From contig NZ_JAXCIL010000001.1 of NCBI RefSeq assembly GCF_034387475.1, positions 2,604,001 through 2,668,000 on the forward strand: DNA of 64,000 nucleotides. Direction: 5' to 3'. Below, in pieces: positions 1 to 8,636 of this stretch. Position numbers and translations under genes: made by a program. The stretch comes from Pseudomonas sp. Teo4. GTDB taxonomy: Bacteria > Pseudomonadota > Gammaproteobacteria > Pseudomonadales > Pseudomonadaceae. The notes under the pieces are model-generated. The model worked only from the letters and a program-made list of their open reading frames with translations. It searched no databases and was not told where the DNA came from. The number at the start of each line of letters is the position of its first letter. Positions within the stretch are counted from its first letter, which is position 1.

Positions 1-518
1 TCATCGAGGTTCCACCAAGGTGTCTGCAAGTCGAAGTGCAGGCCATGGCGCCCCAATTCGGCATAACCCTGGCGCCACTGCACATCACTCATCAGGCTGT
101 GTGAGCGCCCCACCTCGTCGGGCCGGGTCGGGCCGCCCGGTTTGTGGCGCACGCTGCGAACCCGCTGGAAGCCCGCTTGGGCCGCCAGTACCTCGGCGGC
201 ATCCGGGGCATCAAGCCAGGCCTGGGCCACCACGGCGTTGGGCGCACCGTAACGCGCCGCCAGCTCATGGATGAAACGGGTTTCGCCCACCGGGTCGCGC
301 GGGTCCCATTCGGTCTCCACGTACACCGTCTCGACCACCTGATGCCGGCCGGCATCGGCGAAATAGTCCTCGGGGAAATAACGGCGCTTGATGGCGCTGT
401 AGTCACCGTAGCGGAACGGGATGTTCTCACTGCCCGACAGCCACGGGTGGGGGTTGTTCACGGGGTCCCAGAAATGATGATGGGCATCGACGATTGGCCC
501 GTCGTAGATCTCAGCCAT
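1..518 (-). CDS. amidohydrolase family 2 protein (partial, C-terminus beyond the window)
   Basis: About 172 N-terminal residues are visible; the rest runs off the left edge. The protein opens MAEIYDGPIVDAHHHFWDP, the metal-binding HxH motif typical of the COG3618 amidohydrolases, which include sugar lactonases and other lactone hydrolases. Further on, a VETVYVETEWDPRDPVGETR stretch also fits that family. The ATG lies inside the end of the upstream MFS gene (8-bp overlap), so the two are co-transcribed. Inference: a cytoplasmic hydrolase, possibly a lactonase, acting on the compound imported by the MFS protein. The substrate cannot be told from the sequence. Confidence 0.8.
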   Translation of the reverse strand, partial: MAEIYDGPIVDAHHHFWDPVNNPHPWLSGSENIPFRYGDYSAIKRRYFPEDYFADAGRHQVVETVYVETEWDPRDPVGETRFIHELAARYGAPNAVVAQAWLDAPDAAEVLAAQAGFQRVRSVRHKPGGPTRPDEVGRSHSLMSDVQWRQGYAELGRHGLHFDLQTPWWNLD

Positions 519-1836
519 GGTTTACCTCAGTCTTGTCCAGCGCGATCAACAATGTGCCGACGATGAACAGCGCCGAGCACAGGGCAAAGAAGCCAAGCAC
601 TGCCGGGTAGCCACCCAGGTGCTGCAGCAGCACACCGACCAGAATCGGCACGACAATGCCGCCCAGGCTGCCGGCCATGTTCATCACCCCGCCGATCAGC
701 CCCACCCGCGACGGGGCGGCCAGCAGCGCGGGGAAGCTCCAGTACAGGCTGCCCCACATCAGGAAGAAGGCGGTCAGCGACAGCAACGCCACCGCCGCAT
801 AGGCATTAGCAAGGCCAGGCAACAGCAGGAATGCGCACAGCGCCACCAGCCCCGAGACCGTCAGCAGGCCCTTGGCCGCCAGACCACGGCGCACGCCCTT
901 GCGGATCAAGGTGTCGCAAAGGAAGCCACCGACCAGCGACCCCACCGCGCCGCACAGGAAGATGATGAACGTGGCGGCGCCGATGCCCTTGATATCGAAG
1001 CCACGGGCATGGGCCAGGTAGCTCGGCCCCCAGGTCAACAGGCCGAAAAACACCATCGCCCAGCTGGCGCGGCCCAGCAGGATGCCGGTCAGCGAGCGTG
1101 GTGCGATGCCAAGGCCCTTGGCCGATTGCCGCGCGGCTTCGGCCACCGGCACGGCACGGCCGTCGTTGATTTTCTCAAGCTCGGCGGCGTTGACCGCGGC
1201 ATGCTCGGCGGGGTTGTCACGCAGGTAATGCCAGGCCAGCCAGGCCATGGCCAGGGTGGCGAGGCCGGCAACGAAGAAGGCGATGCGCCAAGAGCCGAGC
1301 ACCGCGATCAAATAGGCGATGATCAGCCCGCCCAGCGCCGCCCCCAGCGGCCCGCCGCAATCCATCAGCACGGCGCCACGGCTGCGTTCGCTGGCACCCA
1401 GCCACAACGAATTGAGCTTGCCGCCCGAGGGGAACAACGGCGCCTCCGCCGCACCCAGGGCAACCCGGGCGAACATCAGCGACAAGCCGCCGGTGGCGAA
1501 GGCCGCCAGGGTCTGGAAGGCCCCCCACAGGCCGGTCGACCAGCCAATCACCCGACGCGGGCCGAAGCGGTCGATCAGCCAGCCGCCGGGAATCTGCAAC
1601 AAGGCGTAGGCCCAGAAGAAACTGCTGAGGATCAAACCCTGCATGCTGGGCGAAAGCTCGAACTCCGCGGCAATGGTGGGCATGGCGATGGACAACGAGA
1701 CACGGTCGATCAGGTTGATCACCGTCAGGGCAAAGATGATGGCGAAGATGCGCCAGCGCACGTTGCTGGCCTTCAGCGCGACGGTATGGTCGGCTGAGTG
1801 CCCCGCGTGCAGCACAGGGGGATGTGCCTGAGCCAT
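511..1836 (-). CDS. MFS transporter, anion:cation symporter (ACS) type
   Basis: 441 residues with about 12 hydrophobic segments. After a roughly 28-residue cytoplasmic leader, TM1 carries NLIDRVSLSIAMP, close to the D-R-x-N motif of ACS-family sugar-acid and aromatic-acid importers. The loop 2-3 signature GGWLIDRFGPRRVIGW is the MFS motif A equivalent. It is the first gene of a minus-strand operon with the amidohydrolase. The gene diverges from tctCBA across a 228-bp region that holds operator-like repeats. Likely role: inner-membrane proton symport of an organic acid; substrate unknown. Confidence 0.88.
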   Translation of the reverse strand: MAQAHPPVLHAGHSADHTVALKASNVRWRIFAIIFALTVINLIDRVSLSIAMPTIAAEFELSPSMQGLILSSFFWAYALLQIPGGWLIDRFGPRRVIGWSTGLWGAFQTLAAFATGGLSLMFARVALGAAEAPLFPSGGKLNSLWLGASERSRGAVLMDCGGPLGAALGGLIIAYLIAVLGSWRIAFFVAGLATLAMAWLAWHYLRDNPAEHAAVNAAELEKINDGRAVPVAEAARQSAKGLGIAPRSLTGILLGRASWAMVFFGLLTWGPSYLAHARGFDIKGIGAATFIIFLCGAVGSLVGGFLCDTLIRKGVRRGLAAKGLLTVSGLVALCAFLLLPGLANAYAAVALLSLTAFFLMWGSLYWSFPALLAAPSRVGLIGGVMNMAGSLGGIVVPILVGVLLQHLGGYPAVLGFFALCSALFIVGTLLIALDKTEVNHG

Positions 1837-1902
1837 GGGAGGTACCTCTGCTTGTTATTGTTGTGATCCGGTGATGTCCGGTAGCGCCACTATGGCCACG
1901 GA

Positions 1903-2014
1903 AACGATAACCGTCTAATCAAAGCTGCTCATACAGCCATTGCCTGGGGTTATCGCTCAGGTATAACCCTGGGCTATCGATGTATGCGTAACTTTGAGTA
2001 GACGCTTATCGGTT
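1903..2014. promoter_or_regulatory. divergent promoter region with GATAAC/GTTATC repeats
   Basis: Between the MFS gene and tctC, a perfect inverted repeat GGGTTAT-N9-ATAACCC lies at 1947-1969. Single half-sites of the GATAACC/TTATCGG kind flank it near 1904-1912 and 2007-2014. The half-site resembles the one in the palindromes of the sugar-acid regulon at 21493 and 22474, whose LysR regulator belongs to the same subgroup as the one at 5226. Inference: binding sites for the LysR protein at 5226-6185. No -10/-35 pair is called. Confidence 0.45.
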
Positions 2015-2064
2015 CCCTTCGCACACTTCGGTGACCCATAACAAAGACAACAAAGAGGTCACCC

Positions 2065-3078
2065 ATGCGAAACGCCTACGCGCGTCATCTTTCGTCGTTC
2101 CTGGCCGGCTGCAGCTTGCTCTGCGCCACCGCCCTGCCCGCCCTCGCCGACACCTGGAAACCCGAGAAGAACGTCGAGATCGTCGTCGCCGGTGGCCCGG
2201 GCGGCGGCACCGATCAGCTGGCTCGACTGATCCAGCAAGCGATCAGCCAGCATCACCTGCTGGACGTCAACACCGTGGTCCTCAACAAAGGTGGCGGCAA
2301 CGGTGCCGAAGCCTTCCTCGACATGAAGCTGGCACAGGGCGATGCGCACAAGCTGGTGATCGGCACCAACAACGTGTACCTGCTGCCGCTGGTGGCGAAG
2401 CTGGGCTACCAATGGACCGACCTGACCCCGGTGGCCGCTGTCGCCGAGGACGATTTCATCCTCTGGACCTACCAGGATGCCCCATGGAACGACGCCGCCG
2501 CGTTCAAGGGCGCACTGGCCGGCAATGCCGGCAAGATGCGCTTCGGCGGCAGCCAGTCCAAGGACGTCGACCAGACCCTGGCCTTGCTGATTGGCCAGCA
2601 GGTCGGCAGCAAGCTCACCTACATTCCCTTCAAGAGCGGCAGCGAGGCCTCGATCCAGCTGGCCGGCAAACACATCGCCGCCAACCTCAACAACCCTGCC
2701 GAAAGCCTCAGCCAGTGGCGCGGTGGCCAGGTTCGGCCGCTGTGCGTGTTCAGCCGCGAGCGCATGATCTACCGCGAAAAGGTCGCCGCAGAACAGTCCT
2801 GGGCCGACATCCCCACCTGCCATGAACAGGGCCTGGCCATCGAGCAATACCGGTTCCCGCGCACCGTGTTCCTGCCTGGCGCAATCAGCGACGAGCAGCG
2901 CGCGTTCTATGTCGATCTGCTGCGCAAGGTCAGCCAGACCCCCGAGTTCAAGGCCTACATCGAGCGCTCGGCGCTGGCCCCGACCTTCCTCGAAGGCCAG
3001 GCGTTGGTGAGTTATATCGAGCAGGACCGTGAGCGGGTGATCCCGCTGTTCAAGGACGCCGGCTGGCTGCGCCAGTGA
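2065..3078 (+). CDS. tctC: tripartite tricarboxylate transporter substrate-binding protein (TctC/Bug family)
   Basis: 337 residues. A signal peptide (positive start, then a hydrophobic stretch ending in PALA before DTW, about residue 29) sends it to the periplasm. The body shows the Bug-family opening VEIVVAGGPGGGTDQLARL and the second conserved region NLNNPAESLSQW. The family captures carboxylates in the periplasm for the TctAB membrane complex. tctB follows after about 20 bp. The start has an AAAGAGG Shine-Dalgarno-like sequence just upstream. The ligand is unknown; the neighbouring LysR and amidohydrolase suggest an organic or sugar acid. Confidence 0.9.
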   Translation: MRNAYARHLSSFLAGCSLLCATALPALADTWKPEKNVEIVVAGGPGGGTDQLARLIQQAISQHHLLDVNTVVLNKGGGNGAEAFLDMKLAQGDAHKLVIGTNNVYLLPLVAKLGYQWTDLTPVAAVAEDDFILWTYQDAPWNDAAAFKGALAGNAGKMRFGGSQSKDVDQTLALLIGQQVGSKLTYIPFKSGSEASIQLAGKHIAANLNNPAESLSQWRGGQVRPLCVFSRERMIYREKVAAEQSWADIPTCHEQGLAIEQYRFPRTVFLPGAISDEQRAFYVDLLRKVSQTPEFKAYIERSALAPTFLEGQALVSYIEQDRERVIPLFKDAGWLRQ

Positions 3079-3098
3079 CTGCCGCGAGGGAAAACACC

Positions 3099-3629
3099 AT
3101 GTCCACCACTGCAGATACGCCGCTGGTTGCCACCCGCTGGGTGGAAATCGGCCTGGCCCTGTTCACCGCCGCACTGGGCGGCACGTTGATGTACGGCAGC
3201 CTGGCCATCGGCATCGGCTGGGGCGATGCCGGCCCGGAAGCGGGCTACTTCCCGTTCTATATCGGCCTGCTGCTCAGTGCCGCCAGCGTCGGCAACCTGC
3301 TGCTGGCCCTGGTGCGACGCCAGGCCATGGCCGAAGCCTTCGTCGGGCGCCAGGCGTTTCGCCAGGTGCTGGCCGTGTTCGTGCCGATTGCCCTGTACGT
3401 GGCCGCCATGCCCTTCACCGGCATCTACCTGGCCTCGGTGCTGTTCATCGCCTGGTTCATGTGGCGTGCGCGCAAGGCCGGCCAGGGCCACCGCTGGCTG
3501 ACCATCGCGGTGGTCTCCTGTGGCGCGGCACTGGCCAGTTACCTGATCTTCGCCCTGTGGTTCAAGGTGCCGCTGCAGGCCGGCGTGCTGGGTGACCTGG
3601 CGAGCTACCTGGGAGGGCTGCGGCCATGA
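3099..3629 (+). CDS. tctB: tripartite tricarboxylate transporter small membrane subunit TctB
   Basis: 176 residues from the ATG at 3099, which has GAGGG about 10 bases upstream; an earlier GTG overlapping the tctC stop would add eight residues and has no good ribosome site. Four hydrophobic segments are visible, with the characteristic GDAGPEAGYFPFYIGLLL loop of the TctB family after TM1. It forms the inner-membrane complex with TctA. It overlaps tctA by 4 bp (ATGA), so the two are translationally coupled. Confidence 0.88.
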   Translation: MSTTADTPLVATRWVEIGLALFTAALGGTLMYGSLAIGIGWGDAGPEAGYFPFYIGLLLSAASVGNLLLALVRRQAMAEAFVGRQAFRQVLAVFVPIALYVAAMPFTGIYLASVLFIAWFMWRARKAGQGHRWLTIAVVSCGAALASYLIFALWFKVPLQAGVLGDLASYLGGLRP

Positions 3630-5149
3630 GTGAAATCGACTCGTTGATGCAGGGCATGAGCCTGATCCTCACCGCCCACCACCTGGGCTTGATGGTGGTT
3701 GGCGTGCTGCTGGGCATTCTGGTCGGCGTGCTGCCGGGGCTGGGTGCGCCCAATGGCGTTGCCCTGCTGTTGCCCCTGACTTTCACCATGGAGCCGGTGT
3801 CGGCGATCATCCTGCTGTCGTGCATGTACTGGGGGGCCTTGTTCGGCGGGTCGATCACCTCGATCCTGTTCAACATCCCCGGCGAGCCTTCATCGGTGGC
3901 GACCACCTTCGACGGCTACCCGATGGCCCGCAACGGCCAGGCCGGCGAGGCCCTGACAGCTGCCTTCACCTCGGCGCTGCTCGGTGCCCTGGTAGGCGTA
4001 CTGCTGCTCACCTTCCTGTCCACCCACATCGCCAAGTTCGCCATGGAGTTCAGCTCGCCGGAGTTCTTCGCGGTCTACCTGCTGGCGTTCTGCACCTTCA
4101 TCGGCCTGAGCAAGAACCCGCCGTTGAAGACAGTGGTGGCGATGATGATCGGTTTCGGCATGGCGGCGGTCGGCATGGACACCGTCTCCGGCGAGCTGCG
4201 CCTGACCTTCGAGCAACCCTGGCTGCTGTCGGGGCTGAGCTTCGAGGTTGCGGTGATCGGCCTGTTCGGCATCGGCGAAATCCTCTGCACCGTGGAGGAA
4301 GGCCTGGTGTTTCGCGGCGAACGGGCACGCATCACGCCGATGGTGATCCTGCGTACCTGGGCCAAGTTGCCGCGCTACTGGCTGACCTGGTTGCGCAGCG
4401 CGCTGGTCGGCTGCTGGATGGGCGTGACCCCTGGCGGGCCAACCGCTGCGTCGTTCATGAGCTACAGCCTGGCCCGGCGCTTCTCGAAGAACCGCGAGCG
4501 CTTCGGCAGTGGCGAAGTGGAAGGTGTGATCGCTCCGGAAACCGCCGACCACAGCGCCGGCACCAGCGCGCTGCTGCCGATGCTGACCCTGGGTATTCCC
4601 GGCTCGGCAACGGCGGCGGTGATGCTCGGTGGGCTGATGATCTGGGGCCTGCATCCTGGGCCAACCTTGTTCGTCGAGCAGCACGACTTCGTCTGGGGCC
4701 TGATCGCCAGCATGTACCTGGGCAACGTCGTCAGCCTGATCGTGGTGTTGGCCACGGTGCCGCTGTTCGCCTCGATCCTGCGCATTCCGTTCTCGATCAT
4801 TGCGCCGATCATCATCATGGTCTGCGCCATCGGCGCCTACTCGGTGCACAACTCTATGACCGACGTCGGCCTGATGCTGGTGTTCGGCGCCCTGGGTTAT
4901 CTGTTCAAGAAGCTCGGCTACCCGATTGCCCCGCTGGTGCTGGCTGCCGTGCTGGGTGACAAGGCCGAGGATGCGTTCCGCCAGTCGATGCTGTTCTCCG
5001 ACGGGCAGTTGTCGATTTTCTGGTCCAACCCGCTGGTGGGCAGCCTGACCTGCGCGGCCCTGGTGATGCTGTTCTGGCCGCTGCTGGCCAAAGGTGTCGC
5101 GGGCCTGCGCAGCGTGCTCGGGCGCAAGCCGGCACGCCACATCGCCTGA
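3626..5149 (+). CDS. tctA: tripartite tricarboxylate transporter large permease TctA
   Basis: 507 residues, about 12 membrane segments. The TctA signature GVLPGLGAPNGVALLLPLT is at about residues 32-50, with the second conserved glycine/proline-rich loop (LPMLTLGIPGSATAAVMLGG) near residue 315. A further FNIPGEPSSVATTFDGYPMA region matches the family's substrate-channel loops. Length is normal for TctA (about 500). It is the permease of a secondary, ion-gradient-driven carboxylate importer. The gene is last in tctCBA and is followed by a hairpin. Confidence 0.92.
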   Translation: MSEIDSLMQGMSLILTAHHLGLMVVGVLLGILVGVLPGLGAPNGVALLLPLTFTMEPVSAIILLSCMYWGALFGGSITSILFNIPGEPSSVATTFDGYPMARNGQAGEALTAAFTSALLGALVGVLLLTFLSTHIAKFAMEFSSPEFFAVYLLAFCTFIGLSKNPPLKTVVAMMIGFGMAAVGMDTVSGELRLTFEQPWLLSGLSFEVAVIGLFGIGEILCTVEEGLVFRGERARITPMVILRTWAKLPRYWLTWLRSALVGCWMGVTPGGPTAASFMSYSLARRFSKNRERFGSGEVEGVIAPETADHSAGTSALLPMLTLGIPGSATAAVMLGGLMIWGLHPGPTLFVEQHDFVWGLIASMYLGNVVSLIVVLATVPLFASILRIPFSIIAPIIIMVCAIGAYSVHNSMTDVGLMLVFGALGYLFKKLGYPIAPLVLAAVLGDKAEDAFRQSMLFSDGQLSIFWSNPLVGSLTCAALVMLFWPLLAKGVAGLRSVLGRKPARHIA

Positions 5150-5156
5150 CCCCAAC

Positions 5157-5185
5157 GCCGTGCGGAGGGTATCCCGCCGCACGGC
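5157..5185 (+). terminator. hairpin after tctA
   Basis: A 9-bp perfect stem GCCGTGCGG / CCGCACGGC with an 11-nt loop starts 8 bases after the tctA stop. The T-rich stretch follows only about 20 bases later, so it is a weak intrinsic terminator or an mRNA 3'-end stabiliser. Confidence 0.55.
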
Positions 5186-5225
5186 TGGCGCCCTCCTCCG
5201 TTTCTTGTCAATCTTGGGTCCCCCC

Positions 5226-6185
5226 ATGACCATGAGCCAGACCATGTCCCGCATCCCCGACGCCAACATCATCCACAGCCGCCTGCGCTTGCGGCAACTG
5301 CGCCTGATGCTGGCACTGGATGAATTGGGATCGTTGCGCCGCGCCGCCGAAGAGATCGGCATGACCCAACCCGCCGCCACCAAGATGCTGCACGAAGCCG
5401 AAGACCTGCTCGGGGTCGAGCTGTTCGAGCGCTTGGCCCGCGGCATGCGCCCCACGCCGTTCGGCGAGACGCTGATCTACTATGCGCGGATGATCTTCGC
5501 CGAGCTGTCGGGCATGCGTGAGGAAATGGTCGCCCTGGAGTCCGGCAACCTGGGCCGGGTCACCATCGGCGCCATTCCGGCGTTGGCCTCCGGGCTGCTG
5601 ACCCGCACCATCGCCACCCTGAAGCAAAGCCACCCGCGCCTGTCGATGAGCCTGCAGGTCGACACCAGCGATGTGCTGGTGCAAGCCCTTCAACAAGACC
5701 AGCTGGATGTGGTGCTGGGGCGCATCCCCAGCAATGCGCGTACTGATGACTTGCAGTTCGACAGCCTGGGCGAAGAAGAACTGTGCGTGATCACCGGCGC
5801 CCAGCACCCGTTGGCCAAAGCGAAGAAACTCGTCTGGACCGAGTTGCAGGACATGACCTGGGTGCTGCAGCAGCACCCAAGCCCGATGCGCACCATCGTC
5901 AACCAGGCGTTCCATAATGCCCGAATCGACCTGCCCAGCAGCATCGTCGAGACCACCTCGATCATGACCTTGCTGTCTCTGTTGCAGCAGACCGACATGA
6001 TCGGCATCACACCGCGTTCGGTGGTCGATGACTACCCGGGGCGTCACTTGCTGGCGGTATTACCCATTCAACTTGAGCCGCGGCTGCCGCCGTATGGCCT
6101 GATTACCCGACGCAACCGCGTGCATTCGTCGGCGATGCAGACGTTCATGGCAGCGGTGCATGCGGAGCAGGAACGGTCGGTGTGA
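5226..6185 (+). CDS. LysR-family transcriptional regulator (GbpR-like subgroup)
   Basis: 319 residues. The N-terminal winged helix has RLRLRQLRLMLALDELGSLR followed by MTQPAATKMLHEAEDLLGV, the LysR DNA-recognition segment. The LysR substrate-binding domain fills residues 95-310. The PAATKML form of the recognition helix is seen in regulators of sugar and sugar-acid genes and is shared with the LysR at 21507. The ATG at 5226 is chosen; ATGs at 5232 and 5244 are possible because no clear ribosome site separates them. It lies downstream of tctCBA in the same direction and probably controls that operon and the divergent MFS gene. Confidence 0.85.
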   Translation: MTMSQTMSRIPDANIIHSRLRLRQLRLMLALDELGSLRRAAEEIGMTQPAATKMLHEAEDLLGVELFERLARGMRPTPFGETLIYYARMIFAELSGMREEMVALESGNLGRVTIGAIPALASGLLTRTIATLKQSHPRLSMSLQVDTSDVLVQALQQDQLDVVLGRIPSNARTDDLQFDSLGEEELCVITGAQHPLAKAKKLVWTELQDMTWVLQQHPSPMRTIVNQAFHNARIDLPSSIVETTSIMTLLSLLQQTDMIGITPRSVVDDYPGRHLLAVLPIQLEPRLPPYGLITRRNRVHSSAMQTFMAAVHAEQERSV

Positions 6186-6198
6186 GCGACGATACTGT

Positions 6199-7086
6199 TC
6201 ACTCGGCCTTGGGCAATTGCCCCTTCAGGAAGGTCATCAAGGCCTGTGCCGCAGGCGACAGGCTCCGCCCTTTTCGTGCCAGCATCCCGATGCGCCGCTC
6301 CACCTTGGGTTCGGCCAGCGGCAGAAAGGCGAGTTTCTTGTTCTCCTGGGGAAACGCCAGGTAAGGCAAGGTACTGACCCCTACGCCCTGCTCCAACATC
6401 GCGATCAGCGAAATCATGTTGGAGACGAACAGCCGGCTGTGCTCCAGCAAGCCCTCTGCGTCAGTGCCTTCAAGCAGCCGTGAAGTACCATTGCGGATCA
6501 TCGGCATACCCTGCAACTGCGGCCAGTGCAGCGCCGCGCCCTGCTGCACCAGCGGATGATCGACGCGGCACACCACGCCCACCTGGTCATTGAGCATTGG
6601 CCAGAACTCGACCTGCTCGTCGGCCACCCACAGGCTGCTGATGGCAAAGTCCACCTGCCCCTGCGCCAACAGTTGCTGGACGCTCTCTGCCGTGCCGTCC
6701 TGGATACTCACTTGCACGTTCGGGTGTTCGGCCACGAAACGCGCCAGCGGTTCAGGCAGCAACCGGCTGGCCACCGAAGGCACGGTGGCAATGCTGACCT
6801 GACCGATTTCATGCCGGGCCAGCATAGTGGTCTCGCGGGAAATACGGTCGTGATGCTCGACCAGGCCTCGGAACAACGGCAGGCAATGCTCGCCGAACGG
6901 CGTCAGCTCGACCCGCCCGCCGCCCTTCTCCACCAGCGCCTGGCCCAGTTTCTGTTCCAGCTCACGCACCGCCAGCGACACCGCCGGCTGGGTACGACAG
7001 GCCTGGCGGGCCGCAGCGTGGAAGCTCTTGAGTTCGGCAACCAGCACGAAGTAGCGCAGTTGGGTGATCTTCAACTCGGGCAACAT
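6199..7086 (-). CDS. LysR-family transcriptional regulator
   Basis: 295 residues. The helix-turn-helix is at residues 5-65 (ITQLRYFVLVAELKSFHAAA, then RTQPAVSLAVRELEQKLG). The effector-binding domain follows (about 92-290). It is divergent from the aldehyde dehydrogenase/BCCT operon across a 94-bp AT-rich gap, the usual position for a LysR activator of its neighbour. It is convergent with the LysR gene at 5226, only 13 bp apart. No inducer can be proposed from sequence beyond a substrate of the adjacent BCCT pathway. Confidence 0.86.
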   Translation of the reverse strand: MLPELKITQLRYFVLVAELKSFHAAARQACRTQPAVSLAVRELEQKLGQALVEKGGGRVELTPFGEHCLPLFRGLVEHHDRISRETTMLARHEIGQVSIATVPSVASRLLPEPLARFVAEHPNVQVSIQDGTAESVQQLLAQGQVDFAISSLWVADEQVEFWPMLNDQVGVVCRVDHPLVQQGAALHWPQLQGMPMIRNGTSRLLEGTDAEGLLEHSRLFVSNMISLIAMLEQGVGVSTLPYLAFPQENKKLAFLPLAEPKVERRIGMLARKGRSLSPAAQALMTFLKGQLPKAE

Positions 7087-7180
7087 GGTTAGCGTTCCTT
7101 ATCAAAGCATTTTTTTTATTAATTTTATTTTGCACCATATTGCTAGCAAGATGACAGCCAGGCAATCAGAGGCTTCATCC

Positions 7181-8623
7181 ATGTCACTCAATACCTACAA
7201 GAACTACATCGATGGCCAGTGGTGCGAAGGTCACGCCACGGTCGCCAACCACAGCCCCTCGGACACCCGCGACCTGATCGGCAACTACCACCAGGCCAGC
7301 GCCGAGCAGACCCGCCAGGCCATCCAGGCCGCCCGTGCCGCGCAACCGCGTTGGGCCAGCACTGGCCTTGAGGCGCGCCAGCAAGTGCTGATGGCCATCG
7401 GTGACGAGCTGATCGCCCGCAAGGAAGAACTCGGCCAGTTGCTCTCGCGTGAAGAAGGCAAACCCTTGGCCGAAGGCATCGGCGAAGTCGCCCGCAGCGG
7501 CCAGTTCTTCCACTACTACGCCGCCGAAGTGCTGCGCCAGATGGGCGAAACCGCTGCCTCCGTGCGCCCCGGCATCGACATCGAAGTGCATCGCGAACCG
7601 GTGGGTGTGGTGGGTATCGTCACACCTTGGAACTTCCCCATGGCCACTGCTGCGTGGAAGATCGCCCCGGCCCTGGCCTTCGGCAACGCCGTGGTGTTCA
7701 AACCGGCCAACCTGGTGCCGGCCAGCGCCTGGGCACTGACCGAAATCATCAGCCGCCAAGGCCTGCCCAACGGCACCTTCAACCTGGTAATGGGCAGCGG
7801 CGCCAGCGTCGGCGAAACCCTGGTGAACTCGGCCGAGATCGACGCCCTGACCTTTACCGGCTCACTGGCCACCGGCCGTCAGGTGGCGGTCGCCACCGCA
7901 GGCAATCTGGTGCGCTGCCAGCTGGAGATGGGCAGCAAGAATGCCCTGGTGGTGATGGACGACGCCGACCTCGACCTGGCCGTGGAGTGCGCACTCAATG
8001 GCGCTTTCTTCGGCACCGGCCAGAAGTGCACCGCGTCTTCTCGGCTGATCGTCTGCGACGCCATTCATGACCGCTTCGTCGAAGCCTTGCGCCTGCGCAT
8101 GCGCCAGCTCAAGGTCGGCCATGCCCTGGAACCCGGCGTGCAGATCGGCCCGGTGGCCGAGGCCCGCCAGCTGGAGCAGAACCTCGAGTACCTGCGCCTG
8201 GCCCAGGCCGAAGGCGCCACCCTGGTCGAGGGCGGCGAACGCTTGCAGCTTGAAACCGACGGTTTCTACATGCGCCCGGCACTGTTCATCGACAGCCGCA
8301 ACGACATGCGCATCAACCGCGAGGAAGTGTTCGGGCCAATCGCCTGCGTGATCCGCGTGAGCGACTTCGAAGAGGCACTGGCGACGCTCAACGACACTCA
8401 GTACGGCCTCACCGCCGGCATCATCACCCAGTCCCTGCGCCACGCCAGCGAGTTCAAGCGCCGTGCCCAGACCGGCTGCGTGATGGTCAACCTGCCCACC
8501 GCCGGCACCGATTACCACGTGCCGTTCGGCGGCCGCAAAGCCTCCAGCTTCGGCCCTCGGGAACAGGGGCAGTACGCCCGCGATTTCTACACCGTGGTCA
8601 AGACCACCTACGTGCGGCCTTGA
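7181..8623 (+). CDS. NAD(P)-dependent aldehyde dehydrogenase
   Basis: 480 residues, the usual ALDH length. The start at 7181 (MSLNTYKNYIDGQW) has CAGAGG eight bases upstream. Visible motifs are VGIVTPWNFPMATAAWKIAP (cofactor and catalytic Asn), the catalytic Glu region LEMGSKNALVV (about residue 252) and the catalytic Cys in FGTGQKCTASSR (about residue 285). It resembles the 2,5-dioxovalerate/betaine-aldehyde type enzymes. First gene of the dipeptidase-BCCT operon; the next gene starts 13 bp on. Inference: it oxidises an aldehyde released from the compound imported by BCCT. Confidence 0.88.
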   Translation: MSLNTYKNYIDGQWCEGHATVANHSPSDTRDLIGNYHQASAEQTRQAIQAARAAQPRWASTGLEARQQVLMAIGDELIARKEELGQLLSREEGKPLAEGIGEVARSGQFFHYYAAEVLRQMGETAASVRPGIDIEVHREPVGVVGIVTPWNFPMATAAWKIAPALAFGNAVVFKPANLVPASAWALTEIISRQGLPNGTFNLVMGSGASVGETLVNSAEIDALTFTGSLATGRQVAVATAGNLVRCQLEMGSKNALVVMDDADLDLAVECALNGAFFGTGQKCTASSRLIVCDAIHDRFVEALRLRMRQLKVGHALEPGVQIGPVAEARQLEQNLEYLRLAQAEGATLVEGGERLQLETDGFYMRPALFIDSRNDMRINREEVFGPIACVIRVSDFEEALATLNDTQYGLTAGIITQSLRHASEFKRRAQTGCVMVNLPTAGTDYHVPFGGRKASSFGPREQGQYARDFYTVVKTTYVRP

Positions 8624-8636
8624 AGGAGTGCGCGCC

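Noticed and set aside
517..1797. A 426-codon plus-strand frame opposite the MFS transporter
   Set aside because: The minus-strand reading has 12 membrane segments and MFS motifs; the plus reading is Gln/His/Arg-rich and has no domain.
3890..5455. A 521-codon minus-strand frame opposite tctA and the LysR start
   Set aside because: It overlaps two genes with clear family signatures; the composition is typical of an antisense shadow.
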